Below, piece after piece: positions 1-6,514 of a stretch of DNA of 23,910 nucleotides. Origin of the DNA: a virus; the IMG/VR virus record IMGVR_UViG_3300007514_000495, positions 1 to 23,910 of that record; one strand, written 5' to 3'. Both the position numbers and the translations under genes were made by a program. Position 1 is the stretch's first letter; every line of letters begins with the position of its first letter. The notes under the pieces were generated by a model. That model saw only the letters and a list, made by a program, of their open reading frames with translations, searched no databases and was not told the origin of the DNA.

Positions 1-251
1 TCTCCGGGGCATTCTTCTGCCGCTTCAATCGCCGTTTCCGCGAGTTCTTCTGGGACTGTTGCAGTTCCATCAGCCATTTGTAACCGAGGAGTGCTTTTAT
101 CTGTACGAGGGTTATCTGGTCCATATAAAGATTTCCAATCTGCTTCTTTAACATAAGCTAGACCATCGTCATGCATGTCGAAAAGACTAGGACATATCTC
201 TACACAGAGTCCGTCACCTGTGCATAAGTCTTGGTCAATCCAAACTTTCAT
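1..251 (-). CDS. Ferredoxin, single-cluster [3Fe-4S]/[4Fe-4S] type (partial, C-terminus beyond window)
   Basis: Small iron-sulfur electron carrier. The frame opens at ATG 249-251 and stays open to the window edge (83 full codons). Cluster ligands are visible: C10, D13, C16 and C20 in the pattern CxxDxxCxxxCP, and a distal C81 in EECPGE. The acidic start MKVWIDQDLCTGDGLC, the segment DDGLAYVKE and the helix EAAEECPGE match the family of actinobacterial ferredoxins that often serve cytochrome P450s. D13 in place of the second cysteine is known from [3Fe-4S] or Asp-ligated [4Fe-4S] clusters. The spacing between C20 and C81 is long, implying an insertion at about residues 36-66. Only a few residues should be missing. 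The ATG overlaps the stop of the upstream 60-residue membrane protein (TAATG), so it is translated with the lysis block. The redox partner is not visible here. Family assignment is confident; the physiological role is unknown. Confidence 0.9.
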   Translation of the reverse strand, partial: MKVWIDQDLCTGDGLCVEICPSLFDMHDDGLAYVKEADWKSLYGPDNPRTDKSTPRLQMADGTATVPEELAETAIEAAEECPG

Positions 252-433
252 TAACCCGGATGGTTAGAAAGGAACTTCTCGTACGCTTCCTCACTATCTA
301 GAAGTATTGTCGTATAAGAATACTTAGATCCGTCATCACCCTTACCTAGAGTAACTGTGATAGTTCCGATTAACGTACCTATAGCAACCAATAAGGCTGT
401 TATCGCAGTAATAAGCTTAACAGTCTTATTCAT
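251..433 (-). CDS. Small single-pass membrane protein, 60 aa, unknown function
   Basis: I do not recognise the family. Residues 6-30 form one hydrophobic segment (LITAITALLVAIGTLIGTI) after a short basic N-terminus (MNKTVK). A soluble acidic/polar tail of about 30 residues follows, ending SEEAYEKFLSNHPG. The ATG at 431-433 lies inside the last codons of the preceding 158-residue gene (ATGAATAA, 8-base overlap), and its stop overlaps the ferredoxin start (TAATG). Position two genes after the holin makes a lysis accessory (second holin, antiholin or small spanin component) reasonable, but nothing in the sequence proves it. No lipobox cysteine is present, which argues against an outer-membrane lipoprotein spanin. 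Confidence 0.7.
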   Translation of the reverse strand: MNKTVKLITAITALLVAIGTLIGTITVTLGKGDDGSKYSYTTILLDSEEAYEKFLSNHPG

Positions 434-902
434 TATCTTCGTAGAAGTTTTTACCCCATGCCTTACTTTGAATAGCTTCTTCAGCTAGATATATACGATC
501 CCATATCGTACTAAATTCTGAAGGAACCCAAGCAAGAGAAGCGATGACTTCTTTCATTTCATCGACATCTTCTCGGATTGCTTCTACATCAGTCGCCATA
601 GCAGTTGTAATATGAGCAGGAGTAAAACGGCTAAGGTCGTCGACCCTAGCACTCCGCAAATCATCAAGACCGTCAGAATTTTCCAAGACCCCTTGAGATA
701 TCTCATCAAGTTTTGCCAGAACTGTACTGTCTGTTCCAGTGTTTCCTTCAATTACCTGCACCTGTTTTTCCAAATCATCTATCCTACCAGCGATACTAGC
801 CGCATTCCATACGACGACTCCACTGGTGATAGCCACGGACATGATGAGTCCGAGGGTTATCCTAGATACTTTGACTTGTTTAAGGTCGGTAATGTCAGTC
901 AT
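426..902 (-). CDS. Membrane-anchored coiled-coil protein, 158 aa, probable lysis-cassette member
   Basis: Residues 14-36 form a transmembrane segment (ITLGLIMSVAITSGVVVW) after a short N-terminus. Two stretches with heptad-like spacing and many acidic residues follow: about 38-60 (IDDLEKQVQVIE) and about 100-130 (VEAIREDVDEMKEVIASL). This is the architecture of a type II membrane protein with an external coiled coil, as in inner-membrane spanins and several small phage membrane proteins, but no sequence family is recognisable. It starts at ATG 900-902, sharing one base with the holin stop (TAATG). No convincing Shine-Dalgarno precedes it, so coupling to the holin is likely. In a Gram-positive host a classical spanin would not be needed, so the role stays open. 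Confidence 0.75.
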   Translation of the reverse strand: MTDITDLKQVKVSRITLGLIMSVAITSGVVVWNAASIAGRIDDLEKQVQVIEGNTGTDSTVLAKLDEISQGVLENSDGLDDLRSARVDDLSRFTPAHITTAMATDVEAIREDVDEMKEVIASLAWVPSEFSTIWDRIYLAEEAIQSKAWGKNFYEDNE

Positions 903-1090
903 TAGCTGGCGGCTGAAGCCGATCCGTCACCAAACTGCTTGGCAACAACGCTCTTAACGAGGCTGAGAACAGCAGTAGCTCCTGCAAGTCCAGCCGCTTT
1001 CATGCTTCCCATGTCACCAATAGTGAACACAGCAAGGAATGATTGCGCGAATGTGGCAATCACTCTTTCTAGTACGTCTTTGTTAAACAT
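902..1090 (-). CDS. Holin, r1t-like, 62 aa
   Basis: Predicted to form the inner-membrane lesion that starts lysis. The N-terminal pattern DVLERVIATFAQSFLAVF matches the r1t-type phage holin family, whose members typically begin with an acidic residue, then ER..KTF.Q..LA. There are two hydrophobic segments (about residues 8-25 and 31-50, the second GLAGATAVLSLVKSVV) with a small Gly/Ala-rich turn and a polar tail. Length is slightly short but normal for the class. Class II holins of this kind are most common in phages of Gram-positive bacteria. It starts at ATG 1088-1090 in a TAATG overlap with the stop of the 27-residue lysine-rich ORF, and its stop overlaps the next gene in the same way. A matching endolysin is not in the window. 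Confidence 0.82.
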   Translation of the reverse strand: MFNKDVLERVIATFAQSFLAVFTIGDMGSMKAAGLAGATAVLSLVKSVVAKQFGDGSASAAS

Positions 1091-1173
1091 TATTTACGTT
1101 TACCTTTCTTTACCTTCTTGTATGGTACTTTCTTTGCCTTCCCTTTGGAAGAGCTAGTTGCATATTTAGGCAT
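1090..1173 (-). CDS. Lysine-rich 27-aa basic peptide, overlapping small gene
   Basis: An ATG at 1171-1173, preceded at 5 bases by GGGAG (top-strand 1179-1183), opens a 27-codon frame ending TAA at 1090-1092. Twelve of the 27 residues are Lys or Arg, concentrated in the C-terminal two thirds (GKAKKVPYKKVKKGKRK). The gene begins inside the last codons of the 447-residue gene (8-base ATGCCTAA overlap) and its stop overlaps the holin start (TAATG), so it fills an otherwise unexplained 77-base gap with the same junction style as the rest of the operon. Such peptides usually bind nucleic acid, as with DNA-condensing virion peptides of small phages. A packaged condensation peptide or an antimicrobial/lysis-related peptide are both possible. 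No family assignment can be made. Confidence 0.72.
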   Translation of the reverse strand: MPKYATSSSKGKAKKVPYKKVKKGKRK

Positions 1174-2509
1174 TTGCGCTCCCGAATCCTGTAGTTGTTC
1201 CTGACATTAATGCACCTCCACCGCCAGAAAAATCTGCTATACGAGATCTTCTGCGTTCTTCTAAATCTGTAATAGTTTCGTGATCTAAATTCAAAGCATA
1301 CTCAACGCCTTCTTCAGTAATATCAAAATCTTGTTCGCCAGCTTTTTCTGCAAACAAAGCAGTCTGTTGTGCTAATGCTGTGTATGCCTGATACAACTGT
1401 TGATTTGTATAATCAAGATCAGCTATATCTGTTGCCATGCTTTCATCTATTCCAGAACCCAATATTCTTTGTGCGTAACCACCAGCGGCGGCGGCTCCTG
1501 CTTTATTAGCTAAATCAATTAGATCAGCATTAGGGTCTAAGAACTGTGCTAGTAAAGCATTCTCTCCTTCAGTACCATACCATTCTTCATATTGTGCTAA
1601 TACTTCTTCTGGTGCATCTAAAACAGCGGCAACACCTTGAGTAATTCTTCTATCAACTTGAGCTAAAGAAACATTTCCACCTATTAAATCTCCTATATAT
1701 TCTCTAGCTGTTACATTTCCTTCAGCTATTAAAGAATCCAACCCATAAGAAACCATCAACTCATTAAAACGATCTTCATATTTTAAATAATCTTGAACAT
1801 CAATAGCGTTATAACCAGCATCAAGACGTTTGTGGTATCCGGGGAATCTGTTTTTAAATTCTTGTTGCTCAAACAATTCAGGTAGTAAGTCTTCTGCTTT
1901 ATCAGGAGGAAGCATAGTTACTCCTGTTGTTTCCTCAACGTATGTACCTGTCAAACGAGGAATGATCCACGATTTCATTAATCGACCAATAGCCGCATTA
2001 TCAAATCCAGCCAGTCTTAATTCAGCTTCTAAAAGATTACGAGCATATACAAGTTCTTCTTCAGAAAACTTAGGTACTCCACCTTCATTAATCGGCTCAA
2101 GTTCTGCGTCATCATCAAACCAACCTCCGGGGTTGAAAACTCCTGAGCCACCGCCCTGTAGAGGACCAGAAGGCACAAAAGGTGGAGGTGGGATATTTAC
2201 TTCTTCTTCTTCTTCTTTTCTTCGAAGTTGTGCGCCACGCCCACCAACTGCAATAGAAGAAGGTTGCGCTCCTGTCCAATCATCAGCCATTTGCTGAGTC
2301 ATAGTTACACCAGCTTCTTCAACCCATTCTAAACCTATAGGTGATGCATCTTTCCCAGCCGCAATAATGTCTTGAGCCGCTTCAGCAGACAATAATCCTG
2401 CATCTGCCTCTGAAGGATCAACGAAGCTTTCAACCATCGCCTCCCAACTACCAAGCTCTTCTTCTATAGAATGTAGTTCCGCTAAATATGCCGCAATTTC
2501 TGGATCCAT
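1166..2509 (-). CDS. Probable virion-internal/structural protein, 447 aa
   Basis: No enzymatic domain is seen. Residues 1-80 are helical and acidic. Residues 90-145 are low complexity with a poly-Glu run, a PPPP turn and Gly-rich linkers. Residues 148-400 are a long helical body including ELFEQQEFKNRFPGYHKRLD and a segment running to the YEDRFNELMVSYGL motif (about 212-257). The C-terminus is basic then Gly-rich (RRRSRIADFSGGGGALMSG). The 'FPGY.KRL.AG.NAI' pattern followed by a Leu/Ala-rich helical body recalls, from memory, uncharacterised structural proteins that sit beside giant ejection proteins in environmental phages. That link is weak. Its ATG follows the TAG of the 324-residue gene by two bases, with GAGG just upstream. 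Its end overlaps the lysine-rich small gene. Confidence 0.8.
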   Translation of the reverse strand: MDPEIAAYLAELHSIEEELGSWEAMVESFVDPSEADAGLLSAEAAQDIIAAGKDASPIGLEWVEEAGVTMTQQMADDWTGAQPSSIAVGGRGAQLRRKEEEEEVNIPPPPFVPSGPLQGGGSGVFNPGGWFDDDAELEPINEGGVPKFSEEELVYARNLLEAELRLAGFDNAAIGRLMKSWIIPRLTGTYVEETTGVTMLPPDKAEDLLPELFEQQEFKNRFPGYHKRLDAGYNAIDVQDYLKYEDRFNELMVSYGLDSLIAEGNVTAREYIGDLIGGNVSLAQVDRRITQGVAAVLDAPEEVLAQYEEWYGTEGENALLAQFLDPNADLIDLANKAGAAAAGGYAQRILGSGIDESMATDIADLDYTNQQLYQAYTALAQQTALFAEKAGEQDFDITEEGVEYALNLDHETITDLEERRRSRIADFSGGGGALMSGTTTGFGSANA

Positions 2510-2511
2510 AC

Positions 2512-3486
2512 CTACCTCAATCCAAATATCTGTGAAATGCCACCGGCAAGTGATCGTACATCACCACGAAATTCGTCAGTGAACTGGTACCGTGATTGTC
2601 GTTTGGCAAAATTTTCACCATCTTGCCGAGTAGCAAAATATAAACCATCAGGTCCCGTACCTTTTACAAGTTCATCTCTGTTTATTCCTAATAGATCTAT
2701 ATGCTCTGGGTTAAGTTCTAACGTGTTAGCTATCTCTGCTCTAAAATCACCTAAGAGATCTTCTATTGTTAATCCTTTAGCCGCAATGTTTTCTACATCA
2801 ACTACGTCACCGTATTCAGCTATTGCTAATCCTTGTATATAATCTTGTACACTGTCCCATGTCATAGAAGGAAGAAACATATCTTTCGATTCGTCACGTT
2901 CAGTTGTAGGATCATCGTCATGATACATACCACCAGTAGTATTAAGTTGATGCGCCATCTTTCTGATCTGTGATTTAGGAATATTAACAACCATACGTCG
3001 TGCGTAAGCTTCTATCTTGTCCATGTCTTGTTTAATCTTGCCACTTGCAGGTGCATCCTCAAATTGCATAGCATCACGAACTATCCGAGATTGAATTTGT
3101 TCAGCAGACCAACCGTACTTTTCAGCATCTTCAGCCATTTCATCAAAGTAATGTAACCCAGTACCCCACCCATGATGCATCTGTGTCCATCCACCCATAG
3201 CATGAGATATTTGTTTCGCGTCTTTAGTATTAGTTCTTAAATTCTCTTCATACGTAGCTGGATCTGTTGCCTTTAATATTAAGGCATCTCTCATAGATTC
3301 AGAATGGCTTGTCCACCAAATCGAATCTTGAATTGCGGACATCATTCCGTTATACAAATCGTTATAAGGATCGTCTGGATTTACGCCTGTCCACCAATCT
3401 TGAATACTGTTTGCCAAAGAAGGAAACTGAGTCAACAGTTTAGCCCACGCTGGAAACTTCTTTTTAAATTCTTCTAACCATTCCAT
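2512..3486 (-). CDS. Hypothetical phage protein, 324 aa, probably virion-associated
   Basis: I do not recognise this family. The protein is soluble-looking and mainly helical, rich in Asp, Trp, Met and His. The N-terminus is an amphipathic aromatic helix (MEWLEEFKKKFPAWAKLL) followed by DWWTGVNPDDPYNDLY at 30-45. That segment loosely echoes the DWWNPxDWDDYA motif of two other proteins in this operon. Residues 113-119 (YFDEMAE) match the giant protein at 2207-2213, with a 25-base DNA identity. The ATG (3484-3486) overlaps the upstream TAA (TAATG), and AGAGGG lies upstream. Its place between the transglycosylase and another internal-type protein suggests a virion component, by context only. Confidence 0.72.
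   Translation of the reverse strand: MEWLEEFKKKFPAWAKLLTQFPSLANSIQDWWTGVNPDDPYNDLYNGMMSAIQDSIWWTSHSESMRDALILKATDPATYEENLRTNTKDAKQISHAMGGWTQMHHGWGTGLHYFDEMAEDAEKYGWSAEQIQSRIVRDAMQFEDAPASGKIKQDMDKIEAYARRMVVNIPKSQIRKMAHQLNTTGGMYHDDDPTTERDESKDMFLPSMTWDSVQDYIQGLAIAEYGDVVDVENIAAKGLTIEDLLGDFRAEIANTLELNPEHIDLLGINRDELVKGTGPDGLYFATRQDGENFAKRQSRYQFTDEFRGDVRSLAGGISQIFGLR
3128..3152 (-). repeat. 25-base exact repeat encoding YFDEMAE, copy in the 324-aa gene
   Basis: Identical over 25 bases to 13271-13295, and read in the same frame in both genes. It encodes residues 113-119 of the 324-residue protein. Confidence 0.7.
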
Positions 3487-4859
3487 TATGAAGCCCTCTT
3501 AAATCTAATAAGTTCTCCTGCTTCATCCCATAAATAAGGACCAAGATTCTGTTCCATTATTTCTTCAGGAGTTAAATGCTCATTTTCCATACTTTGCATC
3601 AAATACCAAAATGCACGAACAACTTCAGCAATGTACTGTTGCCTTGGTACACCTTCTCCTACAAGTTTGTCAGGATGCGCTTCTTCTGGGTAATATGTTT
3701 CATGTACGGCAGGATTACCTGCTCCATGATCCATAGCAACAGCGCCTATATCACCTTTAAATTTATCTAATAATGTTTCAAGAGCAAAACCAGCAATCGT
3801 ATGCTGATGTTGGTCATTGTTTCTGTCCCAATCTTCTGGATTTTTTAATTCATCTAAATTGATAGTACTTCCATCTTTAAATATTCGTGTACCTTTTGGA
3901 TTAGTAGCTAAAAAATCCTTAACATAATTATCCCACGTAGTAGGAACAAACTGGTAATAGCCTAATGCTCCACTCCCCGGACGTTCTATATAAGTATCAG
4001 GGTGTTGACCGTGATCTGATTCCTGACCACCAATAGCTGTCATTAAAGCATTCAATACTTGCTTTTTAATATTTTCAGGATTCGAATTCCAGTCGTCACC
4101 TACACCAAAACCTAAGTCTATAGGTGAGGTTTGATTAAAGTATTTAGGATTATATAAATATCCTTCAGGAAAAGGTGCAGTTGCAGTATGACCAGCAGGT
4201 TCTAATGGTACTCCCATAACTGAACTTCCTTCAGATACAGGATCCATAGGCACAGGAGTTTGGGCAGGATTAGTCCTCCAAGCTGTACGCAATTCAGGAT
4301 TAGCGTAATGAAGATTACCAATATGATGTTCAAATGCTTTATTTAAAGCAACTTGATGTGGAGGGATTCCCCAATTAGAACGTGGTGTAAATTTGGTTGT
4401 ATCTACTTTACTGAAATTCCAAGGAGTAGGATTATTTCTTAGTCCCATAGGTTCAATAATGTTTGGAACATTAGGATCTATTGACAAAGCATACTTTGAA
4501 GATATTCTTTGCGCTTTGTCTTTAGCATCTCTATTTCTATACTGAAGAAAAAATCCTAAACCAAATGGCAAAGAGGCTTGTTCTGGAGGATCCATTAAAT
4601 GATTTATACGTCCACCCCATTTACCTTTAAGATTATTATATAAATCTGAGTAATCACTTAAAGATATCTTTCCAACTAAAGGTATTGTATCTTCTCCCAT
4701 TTCAATAAGAAAATCTTGTACATTTTTAGCATAAGGACACCATAAACCATCTAAATATTCAATACCAGTTTTTGCGTAATCATCCCAATCTGCTGGATTC
4801 CACCAATCCAAACTCTTTTCTGGTTCGTATAAATCTCGTATCTCTTGACGATCACTCAT
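3486..4859 (-). CDS. Virion-associated lytic transglycosylase (SLT/lysozyme-like), 457 aa
   Basis: Likely cleaves peptidoglycan glycan strands during DNA entry. Residues 262-422 carry a lysozyme-superfamily fold signature: IGGQESDHG with the probable catalytic glutamate E280, then GALGYYQFVPTTW (297-309; the GxxQFxPSTW-type element), then FALETLLDKFKGDIGAVAMDHGAGNP (358-383; equivalent to the AxxYNAGxG element of SLT domains). The N-terminal 260 residues have no recognised enzyme domain and hold the motif DWWNPADWDDYA at 18-29, shared with the giant protein. There is no signal peptide, which fits a virion enzyme rather than a secreted endolysin. The start at 4859 overlaps the previous stop (ATGA), with AGG just upstream. 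Whether it also acts at lysis cannot be told. Confidence 0.85.
   Translation of the reverse strand: MSDRQEIRDLYEPEKSLDWWNPADWDDYAKTGIEYLDGLWCPYAKNVQDFLIEMGEDTIPLVGKISLSDYSDLYNNLKGKWGGRINHLMDPPEQASLPFGLGFFLQYRNRDAKDKAQRISSKYALSIDPNVPNIIEPMGLRNNPTPWNFSKVDTTKFTPRSNWGIPPHQVALNKAFEHHIGNLHYANPELRTAWRTNPAQTPVPMDPVSEGSSVMGVPLEPAGHTATAPFPEGYLYNPKYFNQTSPIDLGFGVGDDWNSNPENIKKQVLNALMTAIGGQESDHGQHPDTYIERPGSGALGYYQFVPTTWDNYVKDFLATNPKGTRIFKDGSTINLDELKNPEDWDRNNDQHQHTIAGFALETLLDKFKGDIGAVAMDHGAGNPAVHETYYPEEAHPDKLVGEGVPRQQYIAEVVRAFWYLMQSMENEHLTPEEIMEQNLGPYLWDEAGELIRFKRAS
4773..4808 (-). repeat. DWWNPxDWDDYA motif, copy B (transglycosylase N-terminus)
   Basis: Residues 18-29 of the 457-residue protein. The DNA matches the copy at 19477-19512 at 30 of 36 positions and the peptide at 10 of 12. 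Both copies are followed by an aromatic/hydrophobic helix. Confidence 0.75.
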
Positions 4860-6514
4860 GCGAACCTACTTTTTCTTTGACCACTACTACCTAAACCGCG
4901 AAGAACATCTAACATAACTCTGTCACGTTGATCTGCATTCTCATCCCATTCAGTTAGATCCATAGCAGACTGAACTCGTTTATCTATCGAATCAAATGCC
5001 TCTAATCTTTGAGCGTTAGCCGCATGTAAACTACCAGCATAAGCAGGATGGAACTCCAAAGCATCTACTTTTCTTACTATAGAATCAATGCTTCCTGAAT
5101 TCAGACCGTGATTTTGCATATGCATCTGTCCGAAGCTATTAGCAAAAATCTGTGCAGTACGGTACATATCTCCTTGCCCTATGTTCTGATCTATTATGTG
5201 GAATAAATATCTAAACATTTGTTTTTTATCTTCTTCTCTAGCTTCAGCGCCATATGCAGGATTAACTGCTTTATCTACACCAGTTGCTTTAGCTATACGA
5301 TCCATTTCCTTACTGCTACCATTTACACCTAAAACTATATTATCTTCCCAATTTTCCCCTCCGAAAAACTCATAGCCAAATGCATCAGCTTTAGCTATAT
5401 TCGCATCAGAGACAGGAAAACCTAAAAGATCTTGATTCAAAGTCTCACCAAGCTTTATATCCCCATTAGCTATAAGATTAGTAAGTGTCTGATCTAAAGC
5501 ATCATACATAGCTGGATCATCTGACCCTGTAATATCAGTTAAAGATTGTTGCAATCTGCTTTTCATTGAATCATAAGTTGCAACTGTAGGATCTTCTGAT
5601 GGAGTTATTGTTTTCTGTCTAAAAGTTTCCATTCTTTCAGAGAATCTTTTATCTAAGAAATCATCAAAAGACATGCCTTCCCAATCTTGAGGTCTAATAC
5701 CTGCTGATCGTGACATATCTGCTTCATCCATAGAAGTTTGTACAAGATCCTGTATAAAAGAATTCCACGCTCTTCTATCTATTTCTCCTGCTTGACCCCA
5801 AGTAACATCTACTCCACCTTCAGGATTTAAAAGCGGATCATAATAACCAAGCATCATTAATTCAGCTTGAACACCCCTAAACCCTTCAGGACTTGCTTCA
5901 GCTAACATACGCATATGTGTATCTAAAGCTGACCTATGAAGATCCATGCCCATTAAAGCTTCACTAACAGTATTAACTACTCCATAAGGAGTACCATCAA
6001 AAGAAGCAATAAGACCTATCGGTCCTTCTCTATCTATATCTGTTAAATAACCTTCACCTGCCATCGACTCAGGAATTTTATACATGAATCGGTTGTTGCC
6101 AATTTCTGCATCAATTTGAGCATCAGTTATAGCAGAAGGGGCTACCTTATCTTTATCAGCAAGATATCTTCGTACGATTCCTCTACCATTATCGGTTTGA
6201 AGATCAATCATTTCCATGTTTGTAGCCGCACCTACATTGTCAAAACCTAAACCGAAAATATCTTGATGCCCAGCCGCACGATCAGAGTCACCAAAGATGT
6301 TTGGCACATAAACTTTGTTATCTAAAAGTATATTAATCAAACGTATAAAACTTGCATTGTTCCCACTAGAAGCCAAGTACATATGCCTATAAACATTTGA
6401 CGTACCTTGGTCATTAGGACCACCAGAACCACCACCAGAAGCACCTGACCCCGGAGTTGGAGGAATTGTAACAGTCGTCGTTTCTTCTTCTATGTGGCCT
6501 TCTTCATGCGCCAT
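4856..6514 (-). CDS. Probable virion-internal/structural protein, 552 aa
   Basis: No catalytic family recognised. The N-terminus is acidic (MAHEEGHIEEETTT), then a Pro/Gly/Ser linker (about 17-37), then a globular part of about 510 residues rich in Asp, Met and Gly. A segment near residues 213-240 (AELMMLGYYDPLLNPEGGVD) resembles the 'Q..L..GYY' tracts seen in phage structural or peptidoglycan-binding-like proteins. The C-terminus is basic (GSSGQRKSRFA). The ATG at 6512-6514 shares a base with the giant gene's TAA and has AGGAG seven bases upstream (top-strand 6522-6526), a strong ribosome site. Directly following the giant gene and preceding the transglycosylase, it is most simply a packaged ejection or tail-associated protein. 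That is inference from context. Confidence 0.82.
   Translation of the reverse strand: MAHEEGHIEEETTTVTIPPTPGSGASGGGSGGPNDQGTSNVYRHMYLASSGNNASFIRLINILLDNKVYVPNIFGDSDRAAGHQDIFGLGFDNVGAATNMEMIDLQTDNGRGIVRRYLADKDKVAPSAITDAQIDAEIGNNRFMYKIPESMAGEGYLTDIDREGPIGLIASFDGTPYGVVNTVSEALMGMDLHRSALDTHMRMLAEASPEGFRGVQAELMMLGYYDPLLNPEGGVDVTWGQAGEIDRRAWNSFIQDLVQTSMDEADMSRSAGIRPQDWEGMSFDDFLDKRFSERMETFRQKTITPSEDPTVATYDSMKSRLQQSLTDITGSDDPAMYDALDQTLTNLIANGDIKLGETLNQDLLGFPVSDANIAKADAFGYEFFGGENWEDNIVLGVNGSSKEMDRIAKATGVDKAVNPAYGAEAREEDKKQMFRYLFHIIDQNIGQGDMYRTAQIFANSFGQMHMQNHGLNSGSIDSIVRKVDALEFHPAYAGSLHAANAQRLEAFDSIDKRVQSAMDLTEWDENADQRDRVMLDVLRGLGSSGQRKSRFA

Noticed and set aside
2203-2222. Short TTC-repeat tract
   Set aside because: It encodes a poly-Glu run in the 447-residue protein and is explained as low-complexity coding sequence rather than a regulatory repeat.
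1830-2297. 155-residue plus-strand frame (and other plus-strand frames at 612-957, 2537-2842, 11381-11872, 12435-12629, 22596-22784)
   Set aside because: All lie opposite well-supported minus-strand genes, show Ser/Pro/Cys-rich shadow composition and have no operon context.
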